63,388 bases of DNA from DUPU01 sp050952465 (lineage in GTDB: Bacteria > Bacillota > Dehalobacteriia > Dehalobacteriales > Dehalobacteriaceae), in NCBI GenBank assembly GCA_050952465.1, contig JBMNKZ010000013.1:1-63388 (forward strand). Reading direction: 5' to 3'. The notes beneath the pieces were generated by a model. It worked only from the letters and a program-made list of their open reading frames with translations. It was not told where the DNA came from and did no database searches. A program made the translations under genes and the position numbers. This document shows positions 27,707-36,781 of the stretch, one piece after another. How positions within the stretch are numbered: position 1 is the first letter of the stretch; each line of letters starts with the position of its first letter.

Positions 27707-28437
27707 GCCTTCGCCTCCCCGCCAAGTTCACCGGACAGCACTTCCCTGGAATCAATGGGGTTTTCCACTATTTCATCACCCACCAGAAGCCCGTCCCGAA
27801 AACGAAGAATCCGCTCCGCATGCCGGGCAATGTCCCCCTCATGGGTAACCAAGACAATTGTGGCCCCCTCCCGGTGCAATTCCTGAAAAATTGCCATAAT
27901 TTCCTCCCCGGTCCTGGTGTCCAGGGCACCAGTCGGCTCATCAGCCAAAATCACAGAGGGGCGGTTCACCAAGGCCCGGGCAATTGCCACTCTTTGGTTC
28001 TGTCCTCCCGATAATTCATTGGGAAAATGGTGAGCCCGGTCTGCCAAGCCTACCCGTGCCAAAGCCTCAGCCGCCCTTTTCCGGCGCTCTCCCGGGGGAA
28101 TTCCTCCGTAAATTAAGGGCAGTTCCACGTTTTTCTGGGCTGTTAAACGGCTTAAGAGATTAAATGTTTGAAAAACAAAGCCAATTTGACTGTTACGTTC
28201 CCGGGCTAATTCCTTTTCACTCATACCGGCAGTTTCCCGGTCGTTCAGCACATATGAGCCTGCGGTAGGCCGATCCAGTAAACCCAGTAAATTCATTAAA
28301 GTAGATTTCCCCGAGCCGGAGGGGCCCATTATGGCAGCAAACTCCCCCCGCCGAATATGAAAGGAAATACCCCTTAACGCTTCCACCGCCAGCCGGCCGG
28401 TCAAATATGTTTTCTTTAAATCATGTATTTTAATCAT
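27703..28437 (-). CDS. MacB/LolD-type ABC ATPase
   Basis: The ATG at 28437 follows GAGGAGGG; a frame six codons longer has no ribosome site. Motifs: Walker A GPSGSGKST, Q-loop VFQTFNLL, signature LSGGQNQRVAIARAL, Walker B VILADEPTGALD and VTHE. The signature has QNQ in place of the commoner QQQ. About 244 residues, normal for this family. Middle gene of the adaptor-ATPase-permease operon. Confidence 0.9.
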   Translation of the reverse strand: MIKIHDLKKTYLTGRLAVEALRGISFHIRRGEFAAIMGPSGSGKSTLMNLLGLLDRPTAGSYVLNDRETAGMSEKELARERNSQIGFVFQTFNLLSRLTAQKNVELPLIYGGIPPGERRKRAAEALARVGLADRAHHFPNELSGGQNQRVAIARALVNRPSVILADEPTGALDTRTGEEIMAIFQELHREGATIVLVTHEGDIARHAERILRFRDGLLVGDEIVENPIDSREVLSGELGGEAKA

Positions 28438-28469
28438 ACTTTCCCTCCTCCCCATGAAACCGGCTACGA

Positions 28470-29759
28470 TTATTTCCCAAGGGAGTCAGAAGTGACGATC
28501 ACTTTCTGTCCCGGCTGCAATTCCGGAGGAGGATTGAGGATGATTTCTTCCCCCTCTTTTAAACCTGATAGTACTATATCATAGAGTTCATTACCCAGGT
28601 TGGTCTTAATCTCTCTTTTTTGCACCATGCCATTTTCCACCACATAAACAAACTTAGCTCCCTCTTCACTGATAATCCCTTCCACTGGCACCGTCAACAA
28701 ATCCTTTTCCTTCATGGTGGTAATCATCACGTCCACGGTAAATCCCAATTTCAGGCCGGTACTGTCACCGGTAATACGCACCGTTACCGGCAAAGAAATC
28801 CCTTCATTCCCTTGCTTGGTGGTAGTTATGGCCGCATGGGAAACCCGGCTGATTTCTCCCTGGAATTCTTTTTCCGGCAATACCGGGCATTTAACGACCA
28901 CGGCCTGACCCTTTTTAATGTTGCCCGCATCCAGCTCATTTACGTGGGCCGTCACTTCCAGTTCATTCGTATTCCCGATGACAATCAATCTGGTTCCTTC
29001 CGTCACCCGGCTGCCTTTTTCCCCGCCTACAAAGAGCACTACTCCGTCGCTTTCGGCCACAAAATTAGCCAGGCGCAGTTTTTCCTCCGCCTGGACTACA
29101 TTTTGCTCCGCCAAATTCACCTGGGCCTCCAGGGCAGAAATCTCACTCTCCTGAGCCTGACCCTCCACCAGAGCAGATGTATCCAAATAATCCTTTTCCG
29201 CCCCGGCCAGTCTGATTTCCGCTTCAGCCAAGTCTTCCGCAGTGACAGCTCCCTGGTCGTATAGGGTTTTGATTCTTGCAAAGTGCTCCTTTGCGGCCAG
29301 GTATTGGGCTTTCCTGTATTTTAAATTGTTTTCCTCATTAACTGCCCGCCCCTTGGCCAAGGCTGCTTTTTTTGCCGTTAAATCCGCCTTGGCCTCTTCC
29401 AATTGACGCTTCAGTTCCAAGGTATCCAACCGGCCCAGGTTTTGTCCCTTTTTTACCTGGTCCCCCACTTTAACGGATATTTCCATCAGGATACTGTCAC
29501 AAGGAGCAAAAAACTCCTGTTTTGACGCAGCGTCCAGCTGGCCGTTGGCCACAACAACTTTTTCAATTTCTTGTCTTACCACCTTATCCGACATCACAGG
29601 TATGGCTTTTTCCCCATTTCTTGTTCCAATAAAAATTATCATCAGCAGTAACAATATCCCCAAAACCGCAATTATTTTTTTACGCCCGGTCCACTTTTTG
29701 AACCATGAGCGAAATCCCTGCCTTTTTCCCGCAGTAGGTTCCGTTTCCCTATTCATCAT
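28470..29759 (-). CDS. HlyD/MacA-type periplasmic adaptor (membrane fusion protein)
   Basis: 429 residues. A single N-terminal membrane anchor (about 28-48; IIAVLGILLLLMIIFIG) is followed by a lipoyl half-motif (VKVGDQVKKGQNLGRLDTLE), a coiled-coil hairpin (about 110-225), the second lipoyl half (VAESDGVVLFVGGEKGSRV) and beta-barrel domains. GGGAGGACA precedes tandem ATGs. First gene of the operon; it links the ATPase/permease pair to the envelope. Confidence 0.9.
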   Translation of the reverse strand: MMNRETEPTAGKRQGFRSWFKKWTGRKKIIAVLGILLLLMIIFIGTRNGEKAIPVMSDKVVRQEIEKVVVANGQLDAASKQEFFAPCDSILMEISVKVGDQVKKGQNLGRLDTLELKRQLEEAKADLTAKKAALAKGRAVNEENNLKYRKAQYLAAKEHFARIKTLYDQGAVTAEDLAEAEIRLAGAEKDYLDTSALVEGQAQESEISALEAQVNLAEQNVVQAEEKLRLANFVAESDGVVLFVGGEKGSRVTEGTRLIVIGNTNELEVTAHVNELDAGNIKKGQAVVVKCPVLPEKEFQGEISRVSHAAITTTKQGNEGISLPVTVRITGDSTGLKLGFTVDVMITTMKEKDLLTVPVEGIISEEGAKFVYVVENGMVQKREIKTNLGNELYDIVLSGLKEGEEIILNPPPELQPGQKVIVTSDSLGK

Positions 29760-30079
29760 TGTCCTCCCATTACCTCATTTAGTACATTTTGCCATAATTG
29801 TTATTCCAATTTATTATAACTTATATCCTAAGTTATTAAATATTAATTTTCTTAATTATTTATTAAAAAAAGTACAAAAATTTAAACTTTATTATCATCA
29901 TAGGTTTCACCCTCCTTTGAAAACTACCATAAAATAATCCTCCTTAAGTAGATTTTGGTTATTTACCATGTCTACTTATGGAGGATCATCACACGCACCG
30001 TTTATCTTTGATAAATCCGACAGAACAGTTTTCACCAGTTCTATTAACAAATTTCTTATTGCTGTTGCTGCTTCTGCAT
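29760..30079. other. Intergenic, with one inverted repeat
   Basis: The AT-rich gap upstream of the adaptor operon holds one imperfect inverted repeat, ATCCTCCTTAAGTAGA (29937) with TCTACTTATGGAGGAT (ending 29986). It has a short T-rich end on the minus strand and may be a weak terminator or operator. No gene is seen. Confidence 0.4.
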
Positions 30080-30111
30080 AAAAAAAACCAACTTACGCTA
30101 CCGTAAATTGG
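30080..30111 (-). terminator. Terminator after the ComFB gene
   Basis: On the minus strand CCAATTTACGGTAGCGTAAGTTGG forms a stem followed by eight T's, 9 bp after the stop codon. Confidence 0.85.
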
Positions 30112-30119
30112 AGATGTTG

Positions 30120-30419
30120 TCAATAATCCCTTCCCCCTGACACTTTTTGTTGATGCCTAGGATTTCCCTTAACATGTTCAATTGCTTTACACACTTCCAT
30201 TAACAGATCAGTCGCAATTTGGGTATTTAACACTCCGGACTTAATAATAGTTCCGCCTTTATCTGTATTGACATATTTAGGAGGTAAATTGTTTAAAGCT
30301 ATGGCCATAATATCCGATTGACAAACAGGACAGGTGCAGATATCAGTTCGGTTTTTTAACTGCTCTTTTAGTACTTGTTCCACTAGGATTTCCGTTAAAT
30401 TAAAAGTTTTTTTTATCAC
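30120..30419 (-). CDS. ComFB-family protein
   Basis: 99 residues matching the ComFB domain: NLTEILVEQVL, a Cys-rich segment CTCPVCQSDIMAIALN and LPPKYVNTDKGG. ComFB lies between the helicase and amidase-like genes of the comF operon in Bacillus, but many clostridia have it alone, as here. The Cys residues may bind zinc. Recent work on cyanobacterial relatives reports cyclic di-nucleotide binding, so a second-messenger role is possible; I infer this only from the family. Confidence 0.8.
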   Translation of the reverse strand: MIKKTFNLTEILVEQVLKEQLKNRTDICTCPVCQSDIMAIALNNLPPKYVNTDKGGTIIKSGVLNTQIATDLLMEVCKAIEHVKGNPRHQQKVSGGRDY

Positions 30420-30714
30420 TGTTACCGACCTTCTTTTTTTATATCACGATTATTACCCAACAATAATTATACTTACAAACCTATCAATGTGATTTCGACA
30501 TACTAGCAATTTTCATGCGTCCGATTTTGTTGTACTTTGTAAATTTTTGATGTAATATATAATTACATTACCATATTATTTCTAATATGGCAATAAAATA
30601 ATAAATATTACTGTATTTTTGGTATAGAGGTGGCTGCAACCCGTTCAAACCAGAAGATTTTACCGGTACCCACCTTGCTGCCAATATCTATCCTGTGTTA
30701 GTATTTTGACCAGA
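30420..30714. other. Intergenic, no gene
   Basis: AT-rich. It contains one small hairpin (TGCCATATTA / TAATATGG, about 30570-30593) and nothing else recognisable. Confidence 0.3.
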
Positions 30715-31407
30715 TTATTCTAATGCAAAGTCTACTGCCCCTATTGCATGAAGCAAGGTTGTATCAAATAACGGAACAGTCGAATCCTCAGGTTTAACTA
30801 AGAGACCAATTTCCGTACACCCTAAAATGATTCCATCTGCACCTTGTTCTATTAAATCCTCGATAATTCTTTTATATCTGACTCTTGATTCATCAACAAT
30901 CTTTCCTAGACATAGCTCATTATAAATTACTGTGTTTACTATTACCCGATCAATTTCCTTTGGAATCAAAACTTTTATACCATTAGCCTCTAAGCGCGAT
31001 TTATAGAAATCTTGTTCCATTGTATATTTTGTCCCCAAAAGCCCAACTGTTTTAATTTCATGAGATAGAACTTGTTTTGCTGTATTATCTGCAATATGAA
31101 GTATTGGAATATTAATGCCTGCCTGAATCTCGTTTGCGACTTTGTGCATAGTATTCGTACAAATAACGATAAAATCTGCACCTGCTGACTCCAGACTACA
31201 GGCGGCATCTGTTAAAATCTGAGCAGCCTTTCCCCATTCACCATTTCTTTGGCAAATCTCAATTTCCTCGAAATCTACACTGTAGAGAACACATTTGGCC
31301 GAATGTAGACCTCCAAGTCTTTGCTTTACTTCTTCATTAATAATGCGATAATATTCGGATGACGATTCCCAGCTCATTCCTCCGATTAAACCGATGGTCT
31401 TCATCAA
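30715..31407 (-). CDS. Aspartate/glutamate racemase family protein
   Basis: 230 residues of the Asp/Glu/hydantoin racemase superfamily. The two catalytic Cys motifs are present: IVICTNTMH and IILGCTEIGLL. The N-terminus IGLIGGMSWESS is typical of the RacD/YgeA group. It interconverts L- and D-amino acids, probably aspartate or glutamate, independently of PLP. It starts 14 bp after the DUF2207 gene and is probably co-transcribed. Confidence 0.85.
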   Translation of the reverse strand: MMKTIGLIGGMSWESSSEYYRIINEEVKQRLGGLHSAKCVLYSVDFEEIEICQRNGEWGKAAQILTDAACSLESAGADFIVICTNTMHKVANEIQAGINIPILHIADNTAKQVLSHEIKTVGLLGTKYTMEQDFYKSRLEANGIKVLIPKEIDRVIVNTVIYNELCLGKIVDESRVRYKRIIEDLIEQGADGIILGCTEIGLLVKPEDSTVPLFDTTLLHAIGAVDFALE

Positions 31408-31421
31408 ATTCCTCCCCCATG

Positions 31422-33263
31422 TTAAAATCCTCCGGTACCTCCGCCGCCGGCACCTCCTCCACCGCCTCCGGAAAAGCCGCCTCCTCCGGAATGGGTATCG
31501 GTTGTGTCATGAAATGAACTATCTATGCTTCTTTGAAAGACATTATTTTCATGATTCACAAATAGTAAATACCAAACTAGCCAACTGTTTGCATAGCTTT
31601 CATTAGCAACATTAGCAGTCGCCACTTCCGCAAAATTTAAATCCTCTGTCTTTTTATTTACCCCCAGACCTAATGCATAAATTAAGGATATGTCTGAAGA
31701 ATATTTTTCAGCATTCCCTTTAGATAAATCTTTTTGGTGCTTCTTCATATATTTTTTAAAACCGGACCATTTCTTATACTGATGGTATCCGAGGTCTGAA
31801 AGCCGATAAAACAAGGTAAAGCTATATATAAACAAGATGATGGAAACAAATATACCGGCCAGGCCAAATAAACTGCCATAAATTATGGTGAACATACCTA
31901 ATACGAATAGGAGCAGGGAGAAAATCAGGAAAAACACGCCGAATTTTGTTTTACTTTTATCGTAATACCCTTTAAGAACCGCATCTTCTTTGATTTTTTT
32001 CTTCCACTCATAATATAAGTTGAGAAATTCCGAACTATTATGTTTGTTGAATTCTTCTATTTCCCTGGTGCTAACAGAGTGTCTATTCCCCATTTCATTA
32101 ATAAACCAATTAATAAAGATTTTTTCATGATTCAATAGATAATTATCTTCTTTTTTTACCAAAGTTATTAAAAACTCCTGGTCATCTGCATTTTGGCCCA
32201 GTTTATCTTTTTCCTTGTTTATTTTTATATATCCTTTTCTAAAGAGATCCAGGATGGTGGCAAATACGGTATTAGTACCAATAATGGTATTTGTTAACTG
32301 GGCGGCAATGGCTGGGGTGCAGTCCTCAGGGATATTGGTACCCTCTGCCTCACTCTGGTAGATATTCTTTTCCCTGCGAAACCGCACAAGGAATATCAAA
32401 AAGATTATAAAGCCAAATCTGGATGCCACATTAGATGCTTGCTCCAGTGTTTTTCGGATCTTTTCCTCCCTTTCCCTATCTTCTGCCAATTTATTTTGAA
32501 AAGCAGCTTCTTCCTCCAGTATATTGAAGTAATTATCTATGTTTTGCACATTATTGGATAGGTGAATAAACTCCCTGGGAAACAATATCCTTCCTTCAAT
32601 AAAAGTATCGTCAGGTACATCTTCCACATATAGAGAGTAGGTAGTATTGTTTTCTTTGGCGATTTTCCCATTTAACGGTCCATGGGCAAAAACCTTTACT
32701 TGATTATTGGTATCAGCCTGTGGCAGTTTAATATTTACGGCAAAGCTTTCTATGGGTGTTTCATTTTCATCACCTAAGAATTTATAATATAATTCTCCGA
32801 TATCATTATATTTTACAGCTACATTTTTTACCAGATAACTGATTCTAAAAGTCTTTTCCTCGTCCTCTGAAGGAGAAAATATCTGAACAATGGTTTTGCC
32901 GGCTTCATCCTTTATTAAAAATACATTTGAATCGCCCTTTTCGGCATCCTCCACAAGGGTATATTCCCTTGGATCATCATTTATCAGTTCTTGTACCTGG
33001 ATATCTGATACCCCAGAAGTCTTGTTCACAATAATTTCTCTGAATATTCCATTGAAATCATCATTAAATTCATAGGTAATTTCTTCTACAATACCCAGGT
33101 CTCCGGTTTCAAGAAGATTTGCCTCCACCACCCATTGGGAAACGATAAGATCATCCTTAGCTATTGCATTTTGAGGAAAACTAACTATCAAGGCAATTGC
33201 AAATATTATGCTTGCCATAGTGTAAAAACTGCTAAAACAAAAACTGCAAAAAATTTTCCTCAT
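31422..33263 (-). CDS. DUF2207 membrane protein
   Basis: 613 residues. A signal or anchor segment (about 15-35) is followed by an extracytoplasmic N-terminal domain (to about 260; VSQWVVEANLLETGDLGIVEEI) and membrane helices at about 283-300 and a pair near 445-485. A winged-helix-like cytoplasmic part ends in a glycine-rich tail (FSGGGGGGAGGGGTGG). This is the standard DUF2207/YciQ layout. Function is unknown. It lies upstream of the racemase. Confidence 0.85.
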   Translation of the reverse strand: MRKIFCSFCFSSFYTMASIIFAIALIVSFPQNAIAKDDLIVSQWVVEANLLETGDLGIVEEITYEFNDDFNGIFREIIVNKTSGVSDIQVQELINDDPREYTLVEDAEKGDSNVFLIKDEAGKTIVQIFSPSEDEEKTFRISYLVKNVAVKYNDIGELYYKFLGDENETPIESFAVNIKLPQADTNNQVKVFAHGPLNGKIAKENNTTYSLYVEDVPDDTFIEGRILFPREFIHLSNNVQNIDNYFNILEEEAAFQNKLAEDREREEKIRKTLEQASNVASRFGFIIFLIFLVRFRREKNIYQSEAEGTNIPEDCTPAIAAQLTNTIIGTNTVFATILDLFRKGYIKINKEKDKLGQNADDQEFLITLVKKEDNYLLNHEKIFINWFINEMGNRHSVSTREIEEFNKHNSSEFLNLYYEWKKKIKEDAVLKGYYDKSKTKFGVFFLIFSLLLFVLGMFTIIYGSLFGLAGIFVSIILFIYSFTLFYRLSDLGYHQYKKWSGFKKYMKKHQKDLSKGNAEKYSSDISLIYALGLGVNKKTEDLNFAEVATANVANESYANSWLVWYLLFVNHENNVFQRSIDSSFHDTTDTHSGGGGFSGGGGGGAGGGGTGGF

Positions 33264-33284
33264 GCTATCATCCCCTTTTTTAAA

Positions 33285-33310
33285 TTCAAGAACCGTCCCC
33301 AGATTTACCT
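33285..33310. repeat. Partial dispersed repeat (GTAAATCTGGGGACGGTTCTTG end)
   Basis: AATTCAAGAACCGTCCCCAGATTTAC is identical to the outer end of the repeats at 36270-36345 and 52222-52493. Confidence 0.65.
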
Positions 33311-33382
33311 GCCTCCCTCTCGATGATCTTTTTAATCCCTGTAAAACCTTCCTTTCCCAAGAGCGCTTTTGGGTTTTAAAGA

Positions 33383-33856
33383 TTAACCCGATACTACGTT
33401 TTCCACAAATCCTACCGGCAGAGAAGTTCTCCTACTGATATCTTCCACACTCATTCCCGTTTGATGATACCGCAAAACAACCCTTTCCATAGACTCACCC
33501 ACTTCTATAATATGATAATCAGGATCATAGAAACGGCAAACCCTTTGGCCCCAGGGTTGTTCTCTGATCTCATGGATGAATTCCACATTATTCTCTTTTA
33601 ATATATGGTAAATACCGTCCATGTCATCCGACTCAAAATAAAGCTCGAAGTTGTGGGTTTTATATGATATGGTGCTGGCATTTTGACTGAGACCGAGAAG
33701 GCTCTGAAAATGGTCTGCCAAATGGATGGCAAATCCACCCGCGAAAGAAACATTTTCGCCGAAATCAAATTCTACCTTTTGGTTTAATAGGTTTTCATAG
33801 AAGTTCCGGGAGATTTTGATATCCCGGACAGCGATTAGTGAGCATATATATTTCAT
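33383..33856 (-). CDS. VOC/glyoxalase-fold protein with a C-terminal helical tail
   Basis: 157 residues. The first 120 form a glyoxalase/bleomycin-resistance fold (ICSLIAVRDIKISRNFYENLL, FELYFESDDMDGIYHILK, RFYDPDYHIIEVGE). Residues 125-157 add an HTH-like helix pair (VEDISRRTSLPVGFVENVV). Members include lyases, dioxygenases and drug binders; nothing specifies the substrate. Confidence 0.75.
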   Translation of the reverse strand: MKYICSLIAVRDIKISRNFYENLLNQKVEFDFGENVSFAGGFAIHLADHFQSLLGLSQNASTISYKTHNFELYFESDDMDGIYHILKENNVEFIHEIREQPWGQRVCRFYDPDYHIIEVGESMERVVLRYHQTGMSVEDISRRTSLPVGFVENVVSG

Positions 33857-34141
33857 CTCGCTACCTACCTTTCAACTTCTCTTTAGACCTCTTATAGGAA
33901 TTCATTTTATTGGATAACACATTACACTTTCTTCAACACCTAAAATATCACATTCCCATTCAATCAGATAACCCGTATAAGCAGCTATTGCTACATCAAT
34001 GTAATCATGTCCAGGGTATTATTTGCCAGTTGAATAACGGCAATTTTCTACCGCGCTAAAATATAGACTTACCTCAAAAAGCTGTAATTTCAGTCTTTGT
34101 TACTGCTTTATTATCAATTTTAATTCTCGTTTCACTCTTTT
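33857..34141. other. Intergenic, no gene
   Basis: I see no gene, repeat or clear regulatory site in this stretch. Confidence 0.3.
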
Positions 34142-35062
34142 TTAATTGACTTGCAAAGGATTACTTTGTAAAATTTTATCTACTTCTTCATATCCGGTGA
34201 GAAATGCATAATTATAGCGGGCAGGCAGGGCAAAGACATACTCGCTGTTATGAGCCAGCTCTTTTGGCCCCATCGGTGCGGCTCCGATATGGAACTTCTC
34301 CTCTTGCAAGGACTTCCACTGGTCCCGAGTAAAAATCATGACCGGGATATCCTGCCGCGGCTCTTCCGCCGACCATGCCGGATGCCGGATAGAAATGATC
34401 ATGCCGGTTTCAATGACTTTGCCCTCTTCCCCGGTACCCAAAGCCAGGCCTTTCCATTCGTCTTCGACAATTGAATATTCCTGCCAGCTTTCCGGTAAAG
34501 AAAAACTAAAACCATATTGATTATTCTCATACACTACGTTTGAGCCGTTTTCCTCATAATCACCCATTTCAACACCGATTATCAGCCAGTGTCTCTCCGT
34601 ATTTTCCACAGTAAGGGTAATGGGCCGTTTAACTGTAATCCCCTCTTCCGCACTTGTTACTTCAATAATTTCCCCTTGAACTTCATAGGCTAATTCCGAT
34701 AATTTTTCAATATTTTTAATATCTATGCGATCCGGCCATGGACTTGATGTCAGTCTTCCCGGTGCTTGAAGAGGATCTTCCAGCCATTTTTCCATAAGTT
34801 CCGGGGAAACATAATCAGCATAGTTCTCTTGCATACTCTTTTCCAGAATATCTTCCTGAGCCAAAAGCGAGACTGTTTGAAGCTTGCTGCCAAATCCTTC
34901 GATTAGATCTGCCACAGCAGCTTTATTGCTTTCATCGGTTACTTCCACTTCCAGCTTTGATGCTTCCTCCGGGTTTACTTTTGCCTGATTCTCTTGATTC
35001 ATGCAACCAAACAAAGAAATACTCAATAATAGTACCAATATCATAATAGATTGTTTTTTCAC
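34142..35062 (-). CDS. Lipoprotein of unknown function
   Basis: 306 residues with a lipoprotein signal (lipobox LFGC, Cys20) and an acidic linker. An NTF2-like region follows (about 45-170; VADLIEGFGSKLQTVSLL, PSPW/RIDI..), then a PsbP/DUF-like domain (about 180-300; NNQYGFSFSLPESWQEYSI) seen in clostridial surface lipoproteins. It is probably anchored to the outer face of the membrane. No partner gene is nearby. Confidence 0.7.
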   Translation of the reverse strand: MKKQSIMILVLLLSISLFGCMNQENQAKVNPEEASKLEVEVTDESNKAAVADLIEGFGSKLQTVSLLAQEDILEKSMQENYADYVSPELMEKWLEDPLQAPGRLTSSPWPDRIDIKNIEKLSELAYEVQGEIIEVTSAEEGITVKRPITLTVENTERHWLIIGVEMGDYEENGSNVVYENNQYGFSFSLPESWQEYSIVEDEWKGLALGTGEEGKVIETGMIISIRHPAWSAEEPRQDIPVMIFTRDQWKSLQEEKFHIGAAPMGPKELAHNSEYVFALPARYNYAFLTGYEEVDKILQSNPLQVN

Positions 35063-35151
35063 TATGTTGCAACCTCCAAAAGTTTATTTCTATTAAATAT
35101 AGACATATGTACGGCGATTTTGTTTCACTTGAAGGTCGAAATTGCCTGGAA

Positions 35152-35182
35152 TGTGCCAAGGGGACGGTATTTCGGTATATCA
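35152..35182. repeat. Dispersed GTGCCAAGGGGACGG repeat
   Basis: ATGTGCCAAGGGGACGGTATTT matches the copy at 19885; the right arm is not recognisable. Confidence 0.55.
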
Positions 35183-35371
35183 GGTACTTTAAACCACCTA
35201 GTCTTTAAAATGCCCATATGTTTGTCTAATACGCAAAACAAGCCGCACAACGGTAAATCCATCTAAATCGACCACTCATGAACGCATGTTATCTAACCCG
35301 ACCACTCGCCGGGCACTGACATCTAATTCGTATAGTAAGAATAATACGTCCTTAACAGTGACTGGCTTTTA

Positions 35372-35510
35372 TACTCATTCTGTGTATTTATCTGATATAG
35401 CCTTAAAGTTTGTTGTTGAGGTAGATTCTTCGTATGAGTATATTACTGTATAATCAAAAATTTCATTAGTTTTAATGTTACGAATTGATGTTGTTACTGC
35501 ACCATTCTCC
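35372..35510 (-). pseudogene. Internally deleted copy of the 57.8-kb lipoprotein gene
   Basis: These bases are almost identical to the 3' end of the lipoprotein gene at 57826-58368 (shared from TACTCATTCTGTGT to GTTACTGCACCA). They then jump, at CCATTCTCC, straight to what lies before that gene's start at about 58373. Some 415 bp of coding sequence are missing. The rest of 35063-35588 shows no gene. Confidence 0.8.
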
Positions 35511-35588
35511 CTATTCTTTTGAACTAATTACTTCGCTTAATATAAAGAATGCGATTTAAACCACTACAAATGATGCCCGTAACAAGTA

Positions 35589-36113
35589 TCAGTCTATTTT
35601 AGGAATTTTGTTTATTTCTGAAATAGATGTAACTTTAGTATCACTATGCCAAGTAATGTGCTTTGTATACAGTTCATATAGTTCATCAGATGTAGCTATA
35701 ACTGTATGATCTGTAAGCATGATAGCAAATTTCGTCATGCTGTCATTGATTAGTAAATAAGGAACAATTCCCCTATCCTCTGCCAATTTAATGGCACCCT
35801 TGTAAAAATAGCTTATACGCTGTGTGTTATCTTCACCATTCCATGTAATATATGTTTGTAGGTCACTTCTATCCGTTTCTTCCGCATATGGAATTAAAAA
35901 TTCTCCAACAAATCCTTCTTTTTTTCTAAATAGATAGTTGCTTTTTTCACCATTAATCACCAGCATCGTCTCACCAACCGCAACACCATTCTCATAGATA
36001 TTTGCAGTTATCTGCTGATTTATATTTTTATTAAAAGGGATTTTATCAATAGCCCATATACCTATCACCAGCACAATGGAAATGGCAATAATAGTTTTTA
36101 ATTTCTGTTTCAT
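35589..36113 (-). CDS. Membrane-anchored protein of unknown function (gene X)
   Basis: 174 residues, not a family I know. An N-terminal anchor or uncleaved signal (about 8-24; TIIAISIVLVIGIWAI) is followed by a likely beta-rich extracytoplasmic domain. The C-terminus (ITWHSDTKVTSISEINKIPK) recurs in truncated form at 58457-58565, beside an intact copy of the lipoprotein gene that is broken here. The two genes were therefore once a pair, duplicated at two loci. Confidence 0.6.
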   Translation of the reverse strand: MKQKLKTIIAISIVLVIGIWAIDKIPFNKNINQQITANIYENGVAVGETMLVINGEKSNYLFRKKEGFVGEFLIPYAEETDRSDLQTYITWNGEDNTQRISYFYKGAIKLAEDRGIVPYLLINDSMTKFAIMLTDHTVIATSDELYELYTKHITWHSDTKVTSISEINKIPKID

Positions 36114-36269
36114 CTTAAACCATCACCCCTCAAATACAAATTAATAGCCCAATTACAGTTGTTTTTGATGTTTTAATGATAAATCCCCCTAAGATAATTT
36201 ATAAATCATATAAAATAATGCTCATAATATGTGGTGTTAAATTATATTGGTTATAGAAAGAAATAGGGT

Positions 36270-36345
36270 GACAGGGGGGGACGGGGTTGTTGTCAACCCG
36301 TCCTTTTTTGTTACTATTCAATTCAAGAACCGTCCCCAGATTTAC
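36270..36345. repeat. Dispersed compound repeat, complete unit
   Basis: GACAGGGGGGGACGGGGTTG..CAACCCGTCC forms a hairpin. TTTTTTGTTACTATTCAATTC links it to GAACCGTCCCCAGATTTAC. Almost the same 75 bp occur twice at 52281-52493. On the minus strand the unit directly follows the stop codon of the remnant split by the IS. Confidence 0.7.
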
Positions 36346-36405
36346 AGATTTACTTCATAGAAAGGTCTATCCGAAACAAGGGCAACAGCAGATGTTTCTC
36401 TATAG

Positions 36406-36460
36406 CCCCCTAATAGATTTGGAGAAAATACGTGTAGTATGTTAACATTTTATTAGGGGG
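36406..36460 (+). promoter_or_regulatory. IS leader hairpin covering the orfA ribosome site
   Basis: CCCCCTAATA (36406-36415) is perfectly complementary to TATTAGGGGG (36451-36460). The GGGGG arm is the Shine-Dalgarno of orfA (ATG at 36470). A transcript entering from outside the IS would form the hairpin, while one started inside it would not. Present in all three copies. Confidence 0.65.
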
Positions 36461-36469
36461 TAGATTTTA

Positions 36470-36781
36470 ATGAAAAACAAGCAATACAGTGATGAATTTA
36501 AGGAATTAATAATTAAAGAGTGCCAGGAAACAGGTAATGTGGCCTTAGTAGCCCGGCGGCATGAGATGTCACCTAACACTATTCATACTTGGTTAATGAA
36601 AAATCGAAAAAATGGTTCTGTAAAAGCCTTACCCAAGGCTAAAAAGCAACGCGAGAAAGCCATGGAAAAAAGACTTAAAGAAGTTAGTACAGAAAATGAC
36701 AGACTTAAACGTCTACTTGCTGATAAAGAGCTGGAATTAGCTATTTTAAGAGAGTTAAGGGATATCCAAAACCCTCGGTAG
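36470..36781 (+). CDS. IS3-family OrfA (copy 1)
   Basis: 103 residues: an N-terminal helix-turn-helix (YSDEFKELIIKECQET, VARRHEMSPNTIHTWL) and a C-terminal leucine-zipper-like coiled coil (RLKEVSTENDRLKRLLADKE). It binds the element's ends and is expected to form the N-terminal part of the OrfAB transposase by -1 frameshifting. Its TAG overlaps the first bases of the orfB frame. Confidence 0.9.
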   Translation: MKNKQYSDEFKELIIKECQETGNVALVARRHEMSPNTIHTWLMKNRKNGSVKALPKAKKQREKAMEKRLKEVSTENDRLKRLLADKELELAILRELRDIQNPR

